DNA of 64,000 nucleotides from Myxococcota bacterium (GTDB lineage Bacteria; Myxococcota_A; UBA9160; UBA6930). The DNA is taken from positions 347,588 through 411,587 of the forward strand of contig JANQOX010000019.1 of the NCBI GenBank assembly GCA_028285625.1, written 5' to 3'. The notes below the pieces were generated by a model. The model was not told the origin of the DNA. It did not search any database and saw only the letters and a program-made list of their open reading frames with translations. The position numbers and the translations under genes were made by a program. Positions 42,200 to 51,328 of this stretch are shown here, in pieces; the first letter of the stretch is position 1; the number at the start of each line of letters is the position of its first letter.

Positions 42200-42946
42200 A
42201 TGACCCGGGAGGATCGCGAGGCCTACCAGCTGGGCCGGCAGCGGTTCCTGGCCGGAGACGACGAGGGCGCACTGGAGGCGCTCAACCGTGCGGCGCAGGC
42301 GCGCCCGCGTTGGGCGGACGTGCACTACATGATCGGCGTGCTGCACGAGCGGCAGGGCGACCTTCCCGCCGCCACCGACGCGCTCGAGGCCGCGCTCGCG
42401 ATCAATCCGAGCTACGCCGAGTGCCTGGTCGCGCTCTCCAGCGTGTACGAACAGCGCGGGCAGTTCGAGCGCTCGCGCGCGCTGGCGACCCGGGCCGCCG
42501 CCGGGCACACACCGGGCGGGGGGCTCGACGAGACCACGCGCGGCAAGCTCGCCAACCTGCACGCGGCGCTCGGGGACGCCTACCGGGAAGTGGGCGATCT
42601 TCGCGAGGCCATCGAGTCGTACCGCAAGGCCCTCGACCGCTCGCCGCACTTTCTCGACATCCGCCAGCGTCTCGGTGTGGCCCTGCGCGAGTCGGGACTG
42701 CCGAGCCACGCGCTCGCCGAGTTTCAGCGCGTGCTGCGCGCGAACCCCGACTACCTCGACGCCGCGGTCCAGCTCGGCCTCACGTGCTACACGCTGGGCC
42801 GCACCGACGAGGCCGTGCGCGAGTGGAACGCGGTGCTCGAACGCGACCCCGCACGCGACGATGCGCGCATGTACCTGCGCATGATCCGCAGCGAGGCCGA
42901 CCGCTCCGCGCAGCCGGGGCCCGCCGACCCGCAGCCCCGGCGTTAG
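42200..42946 (+). CDS. tetratricopeptide repeat protein
   Basis: This 248-aa soluble protein is made almost entirely of TPR units (GDDEGALEALNRAAQARPRW, GDLPAATDALEAALAINPSY, GDLREAIESYRKALDRSPH, GLPSHALAEFQRVLRANPDY, GRTDEAVREWNAVLERDPAR). It has no signal peptide. The ATG at 42200 is chosen; a GTG 18 nt earlier is possible. It follows bamD by 20 nt, so the two are likely cotranscribed. Its stop overlaps the stop of the convergent oxidoreductase gene (shared TTAG). Confidence 0.82.
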   Translation: MTREDREAYQLGRQRFLAGDDEGALEALNRAAQARPRWADVHYMIGVLHERQGDLPAATDALEAALAINPSYAECLVALSSVYEQRGQFERSRALATRAAAGHTPGGGLDETTRGKLANLHAALGDAYREVGDLREAIESYRKALDRSPHFLDIRQRLGVALRESGLPSHALAEFQRVLRANPDYLDAAVQLGLTCYTLGRTDEAVREWNAVLERDPARDDARMYLRMIRSEADRSAQPGPADPQPRR

Positions 42947-44526
42947 GCGCGCGAGGCCTCGGCCAACACCGCCCGGGCCGCATTGCGGCCGCAGGCTCCC
43001 ATCACGCCGCCGCCTGGATGCGCCCCGGCGCCGCACAGGTAGAGCCCGCGCACGGGGGTCGCATAGCGTGACCAGCCCACCACCGGGCGTAGGAACGCCA
43101 GGCGGTCGAGACTCATCGCGCCGTGGAAGATGTTGCCGCCGGTCAGCCCGAAGATGCGCTCGAGATCCGGCGCCGCCAGCACCTCGTGCTCGCGCACCGA
43201 CGCCGAGAACCCCGGCGCCACCTCGTCGACCATGGCGAAGGCGCGCTCCGCGATCACCCGGCGTGCGTCGTCCCAGCCGCCCTCGGGCGCGAGCGGCGCA
43301 TGCTGCACGAACATCTGGGCCACGTGGCCGCCGGCGGGAACCAGCGTCGGGTCCACGGCCGACGGCAGGGTCAGCTCGACCATCGGCCGCTCGGGAATCC
43401 GTCCGGCGCGGGCGGCCTCGAAGCTCTGATCGAGGGCGTCGAGATCGATGGCACCCACGTGGATGGTGCCGTGGTGCTCGGGGCGCGGTGCGTCGTCGAT
43501 GGCCCCGTGGAAGCGCGGCAACCGGTCGATCCAGGCGTTGATCTTGACCACGGGGCTTCGGTAGTCGAGCGCACCCAGGTCGCGCACGAAGTCCGGCGGC
43601 AGGTGCTCGGCGCCCACGAGCCCCCCGAAAGTGCGTTCGGGGTCGGCGCAGGAGAGCACCCGGCGTGCCTCGAGGAAGCGACCGTCCTCGAGCACCACGC
43701 CGCGCGCGCGCCCCGACTCGACGGCGATGCGATCCACGGCGGCCTCGGTCTGGATCTCGACCCCCGCCGCACGACAGGCCCCGGCGAGTGCCTCGGAAAG
43801 GCGCCCCATGCCGCCTTCGACGTAGGCCCAGACGCCGCGGGCGCCGCCGGTCTCGCCCATCACGTGATGGAAGAGCACGTAGCCGGTCCCCGGCGTCGAC
43901 GGCGACGCCCAGGCGCCGATCACGGCATCGGTTGCGAGGGTCGCGCGCAGGGGCTCGCTCTCGAACCAGGCGCTGAGCGTGCTGCGGGCCGGCGCGACCA
44001 GCAGCGACAGCGCGCGCGGCAGGTCGCGCCGCAGGGCCAGAGCCGGGCGCAGGGCGCGCGCCAGCGCACGGAGGTCACCCGCACGCGGGCGCGCCGGATC
44101 GGGCGGGGGCGCATCGAGCAGGGGCTCGACCACCTGCGCGATGCGATCGAGGAGGGCCTCGTAGGCCGGCAGTCGCTCGGCATCGCGCTTGGAGAAGCGC
44201 GCGATCGAGCGCCGCGTGGCCTCGGCGTCGCGCCCCATGAGAAGCCCCGGCGCATCGGGAAGCGGCGTGAACGACGACGGATCGCGGGGCAGCAGGCGCA
44301 GCCCATGCCGGGCGAGGTCGAGTTCGCGCAGCAGCGCCGGGCGCAGCAGCCCGGCCACGTAGGCCGCGCGCGAGACGTGGACCCCGGGCCAGAGTTCCTC
44401 GGTCACGCAGGCACCGCCCACGCGGTCGCGTCGCTCGAGCACCAACGTGCGCTGGCCGGCCCGGCCCAGGTACGCGGCCGCCGCGAGCCCATTGTGCCCG
44501 GCCCCCACGACGATCGCGTCCCACAT
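42943..44526 (-). CDS. FAD-dependent oxidoreductase, PYROXD2/phytoene-desaturase-like
   Basis: This 527-aa flavoprotein has an N-terminal dinucleotide-binding GAGHNGLAAAAYL and the ERRDRVGGAC acidic end of the Rossmann fold. The FAD C-terminal motif LYLCGAGAHPGGGVMGACGRNAA closes the protein. It belongs to the broad NAD(P)/FAD carotenoid-oxidase-like group. The overall pattern (VVKINAWIDRLPRF, GAMSLDRLAFLRPV) fits PYROXD2-type members, which have no firmly known substrate. It is divergent from cvpA. Confidence 0.85.
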   Translation of the reverse strand: MWDAIVVGAGHNGLAAAAYLGRAGQRTLVLERRDRVGGACVTEELWPGVHVSRAAYVAGLLRPALLRELDLARHGLRLLPRDPSSFTPLPDAPGLLMGRDAEATRRSIARFSKRDAERLPAYEALLDRIAQVVEPLLDAPPPDPARPRAGDLRALARALRPALALRRDLPRALSLLVAPARSTLSAWFESEPLRATLATDAVIGAWASPSTPGTGYVLFHHVMGETGGARGVWAYVEGGMGRLSEALAGACRAAGVEIQTEAAVDRIAVESGRARGVVLEDGRFLEARRVLSCADPERTFGGLVGAEHLPPDFVRDLGALDYRSPVVKINAWIDRLPRFHGAIDDAPRPEHHGTIHVGAIDLDALDQSFEAARAGRIPERPMVELTLPSAVDPTLVPAGGHVAQMFVQHAPLAPEGGWDDARRVIAERAFAMVDEVAPGFSASVREHEVLAAPDLERIFGLTGGNIFHGAMSLDRLAFLRPVVGWSRYATPVRGLYLCGAGAHPGGGVMGACGRNAARAVLAEASRA

Positions 44527-44634
44527 CGCCGCGCAGTGTACGACGACACCGCGCTGCGAGCCGGCAGCCTTCTCGGCGAGTCCAGACCGCCACGCGCCAC
44601 GGCGCCGTGGCGCGGGCCGGCTAGTCTTTCGCGC

Positions 44635-45162
44635 GTGGACGCGAATGCGCTCTCGGCCCTGGACGTCGCCGCACTCGGCATCCTCGGGGTGGCCCTGCTT
44701 CGAGGGCTCTGGATCGGCCTGATCCGCGAGGCTTTTTCGCTGGGCGCCCTGGTGGCCGCGTGCATCGCGGTGCGCGTGGGCCTCGACTCGGCCACCGCGT
44801 TCGTCCACGGCCTCGCTCCCGAGGTGCTCGACCCCACGGCCGCGCGCGTGGCCGCCGGTGCGGGGCTTGCGATCGCCGCCATCGCCGCGGTGGGCATCAC
44901 GGGACGCTTCCTGCGGAGGGGTGCCCAGGCGGTCGGCCTCGGCGCGGTCGACCGGCTGCTCGGGGGGGTACTCGGGGGTGCCGAAGGCGCGGTCGTGGTG
45001 GCCGTGGTGTTCCTCGGCCTCGGCACCGTGTTGGGACGCGACCACCCCGAGGTCGCGAGCTCCAGGGTCTTCGCGGCGTTCGAACGGGTGGAGCGCGTGG
45101 CGCGCGGCGAAGCACCGCTGCCCGACGTCGCAGCCCCGCCGCCGGCCTCCGAGCGCTCCTGA
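44635..45162 (+). CDS. cvpA: CvpA family membrane protein
   Basis: This 175-aa inner membrane protein has four hydrophobic segments (about 8-25, 30-48, 68-88 and 103-124). The CvpA pattern ALDVAALGILGVALLRGLWIG, then IREAFSLGALVAACIA, is present, with a polar C-terminus. Homologues affect envelope stress resistance and colicin V production, with unclear mechanism. GTG 44635 is used as start. Its stop is 1 nt from the convergent ispG stop. Confidence 0.83.
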   Translation: MDANALSALDVAALGILGVALLRGLWIGLIREAFSLGALVAACIAVRVGLDSATAFVHGLAPEVLDPTAARVAAGAGLAIAAIAAVGITGRFLRRGAQAVGLGAVDRLLGGVLGGAEGAVVVAVVFLGLGTVLGRDHPEVASSRVFAAFERVERVARGEAPLPDVAAPPPASERS

Positions 45163-45163
45163 G

Positions 45164-47173
45164 CTAGCTCGCCGCTTCGGGTGCCGGCTCGGGATCGACC
45201 CAGGCGCCGTGCTCGCGGATCAGGTCGACCAGCCGATCGGGTGCCGCCGCCTCGGGCACGTTGCGCACGACGCAGTCCTGACCGACGTAGAGACTCACGG
45301 TTCCCTTGCCCGAGCCCACGTAGCCGAAGTCGGCGTCGGCCATCTCGCCCGGGCCGTTCACGATGCAGCCCATGACGGCGATCTTCACGCCGGGCAGGTG
45401 CGCCGTCCGGTCCTTGATGCGGGCCGTGGTCTCTTCGAGGTCGAAGAGCGTGCGACCGCACGACGGGCAGGAGATGAACTCGGTCCACGACGTGCGCAGG
45501 CGCGCACCCTGAAGGACCCGGTAGGCCAGGGCCACGTCGCGCGCCGGTCCGCCGAAGCCGCCCAGCACCACCACGTCTCCGATGCCGTCGCAGAGCGGCG
45601 CACCCAGGTCGGTGGCCGCGGCGAGCAGCGCACGCTCCGGATCGGCCAGGGCATCGGCGCGGTGCCGCAGCACCACGGGCACGTCCGCGAGCCCTCGCGC
45701 AGCAAGCCGCGCGACCAGCAGCCGCACCGCATGGACGGGACGCGGCGCGCAGACCGAGACGAAGTCGGGGCGCGCCCCGCCATCGAGTGCTTCATCGACC
45801 AGGGCGAGCAGGTCCTGGCCCTCGGCGTGAAAGCTCCACTCGATCGGCCCGGCTGCACCCGCGTCGCGGAGCCGCGCCGCATCGGCCGCGTCGGCGATGC
45901 GGACCACCAGCCGATCGCACGCTCCGGCGGCGTCGGCCGAAAGGCTCGCCGGGACGCGCACGGCCAGGGGCACGTCGACGCCGCGCTTGCGCAGCGCGTC
46001 GCCCAGCGCGGTGGCCGCGGCCAGCTGCTCGGCGTCCTCGGCATCCACGCCGAGGCCTTCGCAGGCGAGGTCGCCGAGCTGGGCCAGGGCCTCGCCGACG
46101 CGAACCGCCGCCGTGGCCGCATCGGGCGGTGCCGGGCCGAGATCGGCCTCGACCCGAACCGGCGCGTCGCCGCCAGCTGACGCGACGGCACGGGTGGCGC
46201 GACGCGCGTGGGCGAACGGGTCGGCCACGAAGGCGGCGCCCGGGTCTTCGGGCACCGCGTCGGCGGCCCGCGTGTCGTAGCGGGCCGCGAGCGCCCGGGC
46301 GACGGGCACTTCCTTGACCGGGTCCTCGGTGAGCGAGACGCGGATCGTGTCGCCGATGCCGTCCTCGAGCAGGGCGCCGATGCCGATGGCGCTCTTCACG
46401 CGGCCGTCCTCGCCGTCGCCGGCCTCGGTCACGCCCACGTGGAAGGGATACCCGGCCTCGTGGCTGCGTTCGACGAGCGCCGCGGCCAGCAGCCGGTAGG
46501 CCTGGATGGCGACCTGCGCGTTGCTCGCCTTCATGCTGAAGACGACGTCGCGGTAGCCTTCGTCCTCGCAGACGGTGAGAAACTCGAGCGCGCTCTCGAC
46601 CATGCCGCGCGGCGTATCGCCATGGCGGTTCATGATGCGATCCGAGAGCGACCCGTGGTTCGTGCCGATGCGCATGGCACGGCCGAGTTCCTTGCAGCGG
46701 CGCACCAGGGGGCGGAAGCGCTCGTCCACCCGGGCCACTTCTTCGGCGTACTGCGCGTCGCTGTACTCGCGCACCTCGAAGCGCTTCTTGTCGGCGTAGT
46801 TGCCGGGGTTGATCCGCACCTTCTCCACGTGCTCGGCGGCGACCAGCGCCGCGCCGGGCGTGAAGTGGATGTCGGCCACCAGCGGCACGTCCACACCGCG
46901 TTCGCGAAGGCCCGCGCGGATCGCACCGAGGTTCTCGGCTTCGCGCTTGCCGGGCGCCGTGATGCGCACGATCTCGCAGCCGGCCCGCGCGAGCGCCTCG
47001 GCCTGGGCCACGGTTCCGGCGGTATCCAGCGTGTCCGTCGTGGTCATGGACTGCACGCGAATCGGGTTGGCGCCGCCGATTCCGATGCAACCGACCCGCA
47101 CCTCGTGCGTCACGCGGCGACGCCAGGCGTAGGGCGAGGCCGCGGGGAATGCGTTCGTGCCCGCCGCGGTCAC
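45164..47173 (-). CDS. ispG: (E)-4-hydroxy-3-methylbut-2-enyl-diphosphate synthase, long form
   Basis: IspG is the Fe-S enzyme that makes HMBPP in the MEP pathway. The N-terminal TIM barrel (PIRVQSMTTTDTLD, VADIHFTPGAA, KVRINPGNYADKK) and the C-terminal Fe-S domain (C569-PS-C572-GRT and MGCIVNGPGE with Cys603) are intact. The 669-aa length includes an extra domain of about 250 residues between them, as in the three-domain IspG of plants, Chlamydiae and Bacteroidetes. GTG 47173 overlaps the alaS stop. Confidence 0.94.
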   Translation of the reverse strand: MTAAGTNAFPAASPYAWRRRVTHEVRVGCIGIGGANPIRVQSMTTTDTLDTAGTVAQAEALARAGCEIVRITAPGKREAENLGAIRAGLRERGVDVPLVADIHFTPGAALVAAEHVEKVRINPGNYADKKRFEVREYSDAQYAEEVARVDERFRPLVRRCKELGRAMRIGTNHGSLSDRIMNRHGDTPRGMVESALEFLTVCEDEGYRDVVFSMKASNAQVAIQAYRLLAAALVERSHEAGYPFHVGVTEAGDGEDGRVKSAIGIGALLEDGIGDTIRVSLTEDPVKEVPVARALAARYDTRAADAVPEDPGAAFVADPFAHARRATRAVASAGGDAPVRVEADLGPAPPDAATAAVRVGEALAQLGDLACEGLGVDAEDAEQLAAATALGDALRKRGVDVPLAVRVPASLSADAAGACDRLVVRIADAADAARLRDAGAAGPIEWSFHAEGQDLLALVDEALDGGARPDFVSVCAPRPVHAVRLLVARLAARGLADVPVVLRHRADALADPERALLAAATDLGAPLCDGIGDVVVLGGFGGPARDVALAYRVLQGARLRTSWTEFISCPSCGRTLFDLEETTARIKDRTAHLPGVKIAVMGCIVNGPGEMADADFGYVGSGKGTVSLYVGQDCVVRNVPEAAAPDRLVDLIREHGAWVDPEPAPEAAS

Positions 47174-49812
47174 GACGACGCCCCCACCAGTTCGTAGAGC
47201 CGCTCGAAGGCCGCAGGCAGCGCACTCGCGTCGTTGCCACCGGCCTGGGCGAAGTCGGGACGACCGCCACCCTTGCCTCCGACCAGGCCCGCGATCTCGC
47301 GCACCAGGTCGCCCGCCTTGAGGCGACCCTTGAGATCCGGCGTCACGCCCAGGGCGAGGCTCAGCTTGCCCTCGTGTTCGCTCGCCAGCAGCACCACCCC
47401 GCTGCCGATCTGGTCGCGCAGGTCGTCGACCATGCCGCGCAGATCCTTCGACGGCAGACCGTCCTGCCGGGTGGCCAGCACCTTCACGCCGCCCACCTCC
47501 CGCGCTTCGCCCGCGAGGTCGCTGGCCGACGACGTTCCCTTGCCCCGACGCAGGTCGGAGATCTGCTTCTCGGCCGCCTTGCGCTCTTCGAGCAGCCGCT
47601 CGACGCGATCGGGCACCTCGTGGGCGGGTGCGCGCAAGAGCTCGCCGGTCCGACGCAGGGCACGCTGCTGCTCGCGCAGCCAGACCAGTGCGCCCTGCCC
47701 CGTCAACGCCTCCACCCGGCGGATGCCCGCGGCGATTCCGGTCTCGTTCACGATCTTGAGCAGGCCGATGTCGCCGGTGGCCCGCGCGTGGGTGCCGCCA
47801 CAGAGCTCGGTCGAAACGCCGCCGAAGGACACCACCCGGACGTCGTCCCCGTACTTCTCACCGAACAGGGCCATCGCCCCGGCATCGAGGGCCTGCTGAT
47901 AGGGCATCTCGCGCACCTGGCCCGAGTCGTTGGACTCGATCCATGCGTTCACGAGGTCTTCGATGCGTTCGATCTCCGCCTCGGTGAGCGGCGCGTCGTG
48001 GGTGAAGTCGAAGCGCAGGCGATCCGGGGCGACCAGCGATCCCTTCTGCATGGCCTGGGGCCCCAGCACTTCGCGGAGCGCGGCGTGCAGCAGGTGCGTG
48101 CCGGTGTGGTTGCGCACCGTGGCGGCGCGCAATTCGGCATCCACCTGCAGCTCGGCGGACTCGCCCGTCACGACCGAGCCCTCGACCACCTTGCCCGCGT
48201 GCACGACCAGATCGCCCGAGGGCCGCCGCGTGTCTTCCACCGCCACGCGGCCGCTGGGCGTCGTGATCGTGCCCCGGTCGCCGACCTGCCCGCCGCTCTC
48301 GGCGTAGAAGGGCGTCTCGGTCACCACCACTTCGACCTCGGCGCCGGCCTCGGCGCGATCGGCGGGCTCCCCCGCCACCAGCAGCGCGCGAATCTCGGAC
48401 GTGCCCTCGAGCCGCTCGTAGCCGCGGAAGGCCGTTTCGAGGTCGCCGGCCATGCGTCCGTAGACGACCGCGACACCCTCGTCGCCGCTGCCCTTCCAGG
48501 CCTCGCGAGAGCGCGTGCGCTGGCGCGTCATCTCGGCTTCGAAGCCGGCGTCGTCGGTGGCGAGCCCCTCGCCGCGCAGGATGTCCTGGGTCAGGTCGAG
48601 CGGAAAGCCGTAGGTGTCGTAGAGCTTGAACAGCACCGGCCCGGAGAGCGAGGCCGCCCCGTCGCCCTTGGCGCGCCGGACCTCGTCCTCGAGCAGCGCG
48701 AGACCCTTGGAGAGGGTGGCCAGGAAACGCTCTTCTTCGCGGCGAACGCGGTCGGTGATGAACGCCCGCCGCTCGGCGAGTTCGGTGAAGACGCCGCCCA
48801 TCTGGTCGATGACCGCGTCGCAGACCTGGAAAAGGAAGGGCTCTTCCACCCCCAGCAGCACGCCGTGGCGCGCGGCGCGGCGCAGGATGCGGCGCAGCAC
48901 GTAGCCACGGCCCTCGTTGGCGGGCATCACGCCGTCGCCGATCAAGAAGGCGCACGCACGCGCGTGGTCCGCCACCACCTTGAGCGAAACGTCCTTCTCG
49001 GCGTCCGCGCCCAGCGAGACGCCCGAGAGCTCCTGGGCGCGCGCCAGCAGCGGCGCGAACACGTCGGTCTCGTAGGTGGTGGTCTTGCCCTGCTGGATGC
49101 AGCTCATCCGCTCGAGGCCGAGCCCGGTGTCCACCGACGGCTTGGGCAGCGGGTTCATCGTGCCCTGGGCGTCGCGGTTGTACTGCATGAAGACCAGGTT
49201 CCAGAACTCGAGGAACCGGCCCGACTCGCTCGACGGGTCGTCGTTCTCCACACCCGGCACCGGACCGCGGTCGAGGTGGATCTCGGTGCACGGGCCGCAG
49301 GGACCGGTGTCGCCCATGGACCAGAAGTTCTCGGCCTCGTCGAGGCGGTAGATCTTGTCGGGCGGGAACCCGATCTCGCGCTCCCAGATCTCGGCCGACT
49401 CGTCGTCCTCGCGGAAGACCGACACCACCAGGTCGTCCATGCGGAAGCCGAAGTCCTGGGTGAGCAGCTCCCAGGCGAAGGTGATCGCCTCCTGCTTGAA
49501 GTAGTCGCCGAAGGAGAAGTTGCCGAGCATCTCGAAGAAGGTGTGGTGGCGCGCGCTGCGCCCGACTTCTTCGAGGTCGTTGTGCTTGCCCGAGACGCGC
49601 ATCACCTTCTGGGTGGTGGTGGCGCGCGAGTAGGGTCGCGACTCCTCGCCCGTGAAGACCCGCTTGAAGGGCACCATCCCGGCGTTGGTGAAGAGCAGCG
49701 TCGGGTCGCTCTCGGGGATCAGCGAGCCACTCGCCACGCGCGCGTGCCCGCGCCCCGCGAAGTACGCGAGGAACGCCTCCCGGATGTCGGCCGATGCAGT
49801 CGGTCGGGACAC
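47170..49812 (-). CDS. alaS: alanyl-tRNA synthetase
   Basis: AlaRS charges tRNA-Ala. The 880-aa protein has the class II catalytic core (SGSLIPESDPTLLFTNAGM, FFEMLGNFSFGDYFK, SVDTGLGLERM), the editing domain with zinc-binding HTGTH near residue 570 and CGGTHA near 670, and a C-terminal dimerisation domain (KGGGRPDFAQAGG). The GTG start has AGGGGA 6 nt upstream. It is followed by ispG in a 4-nt overlap and preceded by pilT on the same strand. Confidence 0.97.
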   Translation of the reverse strand: MSRPTASADIREAFLAYFAGRGHARVASGSLIPESDPTLLFTNAGMVPFKRVFTGEESRPYSRATTTQKVMRVSGKHNDLEEVGRSARHHTFFEMLGNFSFGDYFKQEAITFAWELLTQDFGFRMDDLVVSVFREDDESAEIWEREIGFPPDKIYRLDEAENFWSMGDTGPCGPCTEIHLDRGPVPGVENDDPSSESGRFLEFWNLVFMQYNRDAQGTMNPLPKPSVDTGLGLERMSCIQQGKTTTYETDVFAPLLARAQELSGVSLGADAEKDVSLKVVADHARACAFLIGDGVMPANEGRGYVLRRILRRAARHGVLLGVEEPFLFQVCDAVIDQMGGVFTELAERRAFITDRVRREEERFLATLSKGLALLEDEVRRAKGDGAASLSGPVLFKLYDTYGFPLDLTQDILRGEGLATDDAGFEAEMTRQRTRSREAWKGSGDEGVAVVYGRMAGDLETAFRGYERLEGTSEIRALLVAGEPADRAEAGAEVEVVVTETPFYAESGGQVGDRGTITTPSGRVAVEDTRRPSGDLVVHAGKVVEGSVVTGESAELQVDAELRAATVRNHTGTHLLHAALREVLGPQAMQKGSLVAPDRLRFDFTHDAPLTEAEIERIEDLVNAWIESNDSGQVREMPYQQALDAGAMALFGEKYGDDVRVVSFGGVSTELCGGTHARATGDIGLLKIVNETGIAAGIRRVEALTGQGALVWLREQQRALRRTGELLRAPAHEVPDRVERLLEERKAAEKQISDLRRGKGTSSASDLAGEAREVGGVKVLATRQDGLPSKDLRGMVDDLRDQIGSGVVLLASEHEGKLSLALGVTPDLKGRLKAGDLVREIAGLVGGKGGGRPDFAQAGGNDASALPAAFERLYELVGASS

Positions 49813-49916
49813 TTCTCTTCCCCTGGCAGCCGGGCCGAGGGCCTAGGGCCCTCCTGGCTGCAACTGCCGAGGATAGAAGAAGATTCTCCCCGCGCACCGG
49901 GGCGCGGGTGGGCCGG

Positions 49917-51137
49917 TCAGAAGCGCTCGATGAAGTCCGCTTCGGGGCCGCCGTCGCCGCTGGCCTCTTCGCCGGGCTCGTCGTCGAACAGGTCGCCGCC
50001 GGACTTCTCCTCGTCCTCGGCGCCCTCCCCCTCGAAGTCGTCCCAGGTCCCGTCGCTGGTCGAGGCGATGCCCCGGAAGCGCAGGGCGAAGTCGTCGGGG
50101 TTCGAGACGTGCTTGAGCGCCTCGTCGTAGGTCACCAGGTCGTCCTTCACCAGCGACATCAGCGACTGGTCGAACGTCTGCATGCCGTAGGTGGTGAAGC
50201 CCTTGGCGATGGCGTCGGGCAGCTCCTTGGTACGGTCCTTGTCGCCGATGCACTCGCGCACGCGCGCGGTGGAGACCATCACCTCGAGCGCCGGCACGCG
50301 ACCCTTGCCATCAGCCCGGGGCACCAGGCGCTGGGAGATCACGGCCTTCAGGATCGAGGCGAGCTGCAGGCGCACCTGCTTCTGCTGGTAGGGCGGGAAC
50401 ACCGAGATGATCCGGTTGATCGTCTCGGTGGCATCCATCGTATGCAGGGTGCTCATCACCAGGTGGCCGGTCTCGGCGGCGGTGATGGCCGTCTCGATGG
50501 TCTCGAAGTCGCGCATCTCGCCCACGAGGATCACGTCCGGGTCCTGGCGCAGGGCCGCGCGCAGGGCGTTGGCGAAGCTCTGGGTATCGACGCCGATCTC
50601 GCGCTGGTTCACGATCGAACGACGGTCGCGGATCAGGAACTCGATGGGATCCTCGATCGTCATGATGTGGCAGGTTCGGTGGGCGTTGATGTAGTCGATC
50701 ATCGCCGCGAGCGAGGTCGACTTACCGGAGCCGGTGGTACCGGTCACGAGCACGAGGCCGCGATTCTCCATGGCGATCTTCTCGATCACCTTGGGCAGGT
50801 AGAGCTGCTCGATCGACTTCACGCCGAACGGGATCACGCGGAAGACGATGCCCACGGTGCCGCGCTGCTGGAACACGTTCACGCGGAAGCGGCCGAGGCC
50901 GGGGATGCCGTAGGCGAGGTCGGCCTCGCGGAACTCCTCGAAGCGCTGCTTCTGCACGGGGTTCATGATCGAGAGCGCCACCTGCTGCATCTCGTCGGGC
51001 AGGATGCGCTCGCCGTTCTTCAGCGGCACGAGGGCCCCGTCCACCCGGAACATCGGGGGCAAACCCGACTTCAGGTGGATGTCGGAGGCGCCACCCTTCA
51101 GCGCCACCTTCAGAATCCCGTTCAGATCCAAGGCCAT
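49917..51137 (-). CDS. pilT: type IV pilus retraction ATPase PilT
   Basis: PilT powers pilus disassembly and twitching motility. The 406-aa protein has the PAS-like N-domain (GGASDIHLKSGLPPMFRVDG), Walker A GTTGSGKS at 133-140, Asp box EDPIEFLIRD, Walker B LVGEMRDFETI and the His box MSTLHTMDA. The AIRNLIRE-type C-terminal motif is not seen. The last 45 residues are instead an acidic disordered tail (DDFEGEGAEDEEKSGG...). No pilU or pilB lies in the window. Confidence 0.93.
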   Translation of the reverse strand: MALDLNGILKVALKGGASDIHLKSGLPPMFRVDGALVPLKNGERILPDEMQQVALSIMNPVQKQRFEEFREADLAYGIPGLGRFRVNVFQQRGTVGIVFRVIPFGVKSIEQLYLPKVIEKIAMENRGLVLVTGTTGSGKSTSLAAMIDYINAHRTCHIMTIEDPIEFLIRDRRSIVNQREIGVDTQSFANALRAALRQDPDVILVGEMRDFETIETAITAAETGHLVMSTLHTMDATETINRIISVFPPYQQKQVRLQLASILKAVISQRLVPRADGKGRVPALEVMVSTARVRECIGDKDRTKELPDAIAKGFTTYGMQTFDQSLMSLVKDDLVTYDEALKHVSNPDDFALRFRGIASTSDGTWDDFEGEGAEDEEKSGGDLFDDEPGEEASGDGGPEADFIERF

Positions 51138-51150
51138 CCGCGACTTCCCC

Positions 51151-51204
51151 GCTCGCCTGCGCACCGGGCTCGGCAACGCCCCGTGCTCGCCTGCGTACCG
51201 GGCC
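51151..51204. repeat. 20-bp direct repeat upstream of pilT
   Basis: GCTCGCCTGCG.ACCGGGC occurs at 51151-51170 and 51185-51204 with two differences, 34 bp apart, in the 190-bp gap between the foldase stop and pilT. The gap shows no other clear signal. Confidence 0.5.
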
Positions 51205-51328
51205 TTTCGACCGATGCGCCGGCGCCCTTGAGGGGTGCCCGCCCCCGAGGGGCCGGCCGGGCCACCGGGCGATCCAGGGCTGCCGGCCGAGCGTTCGAGG
51301 GACGGGCGTTCGAAAGGTGGCGAGGAGG

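Noticed and set aside
42943..42946. Convergent TPR and oxidoreductase stops overlapping as TTAG seen as a frameshift or error
   Set aside because: Both proteins end naturally, and such overlaps are normal in compact genomes.
47149..50130. 993-codon open frame on the plus strand opposite alaS and pilT
   Set aside because: It is antisense to two highly conserved genes; long empty antisense frames are expected at this GC content.
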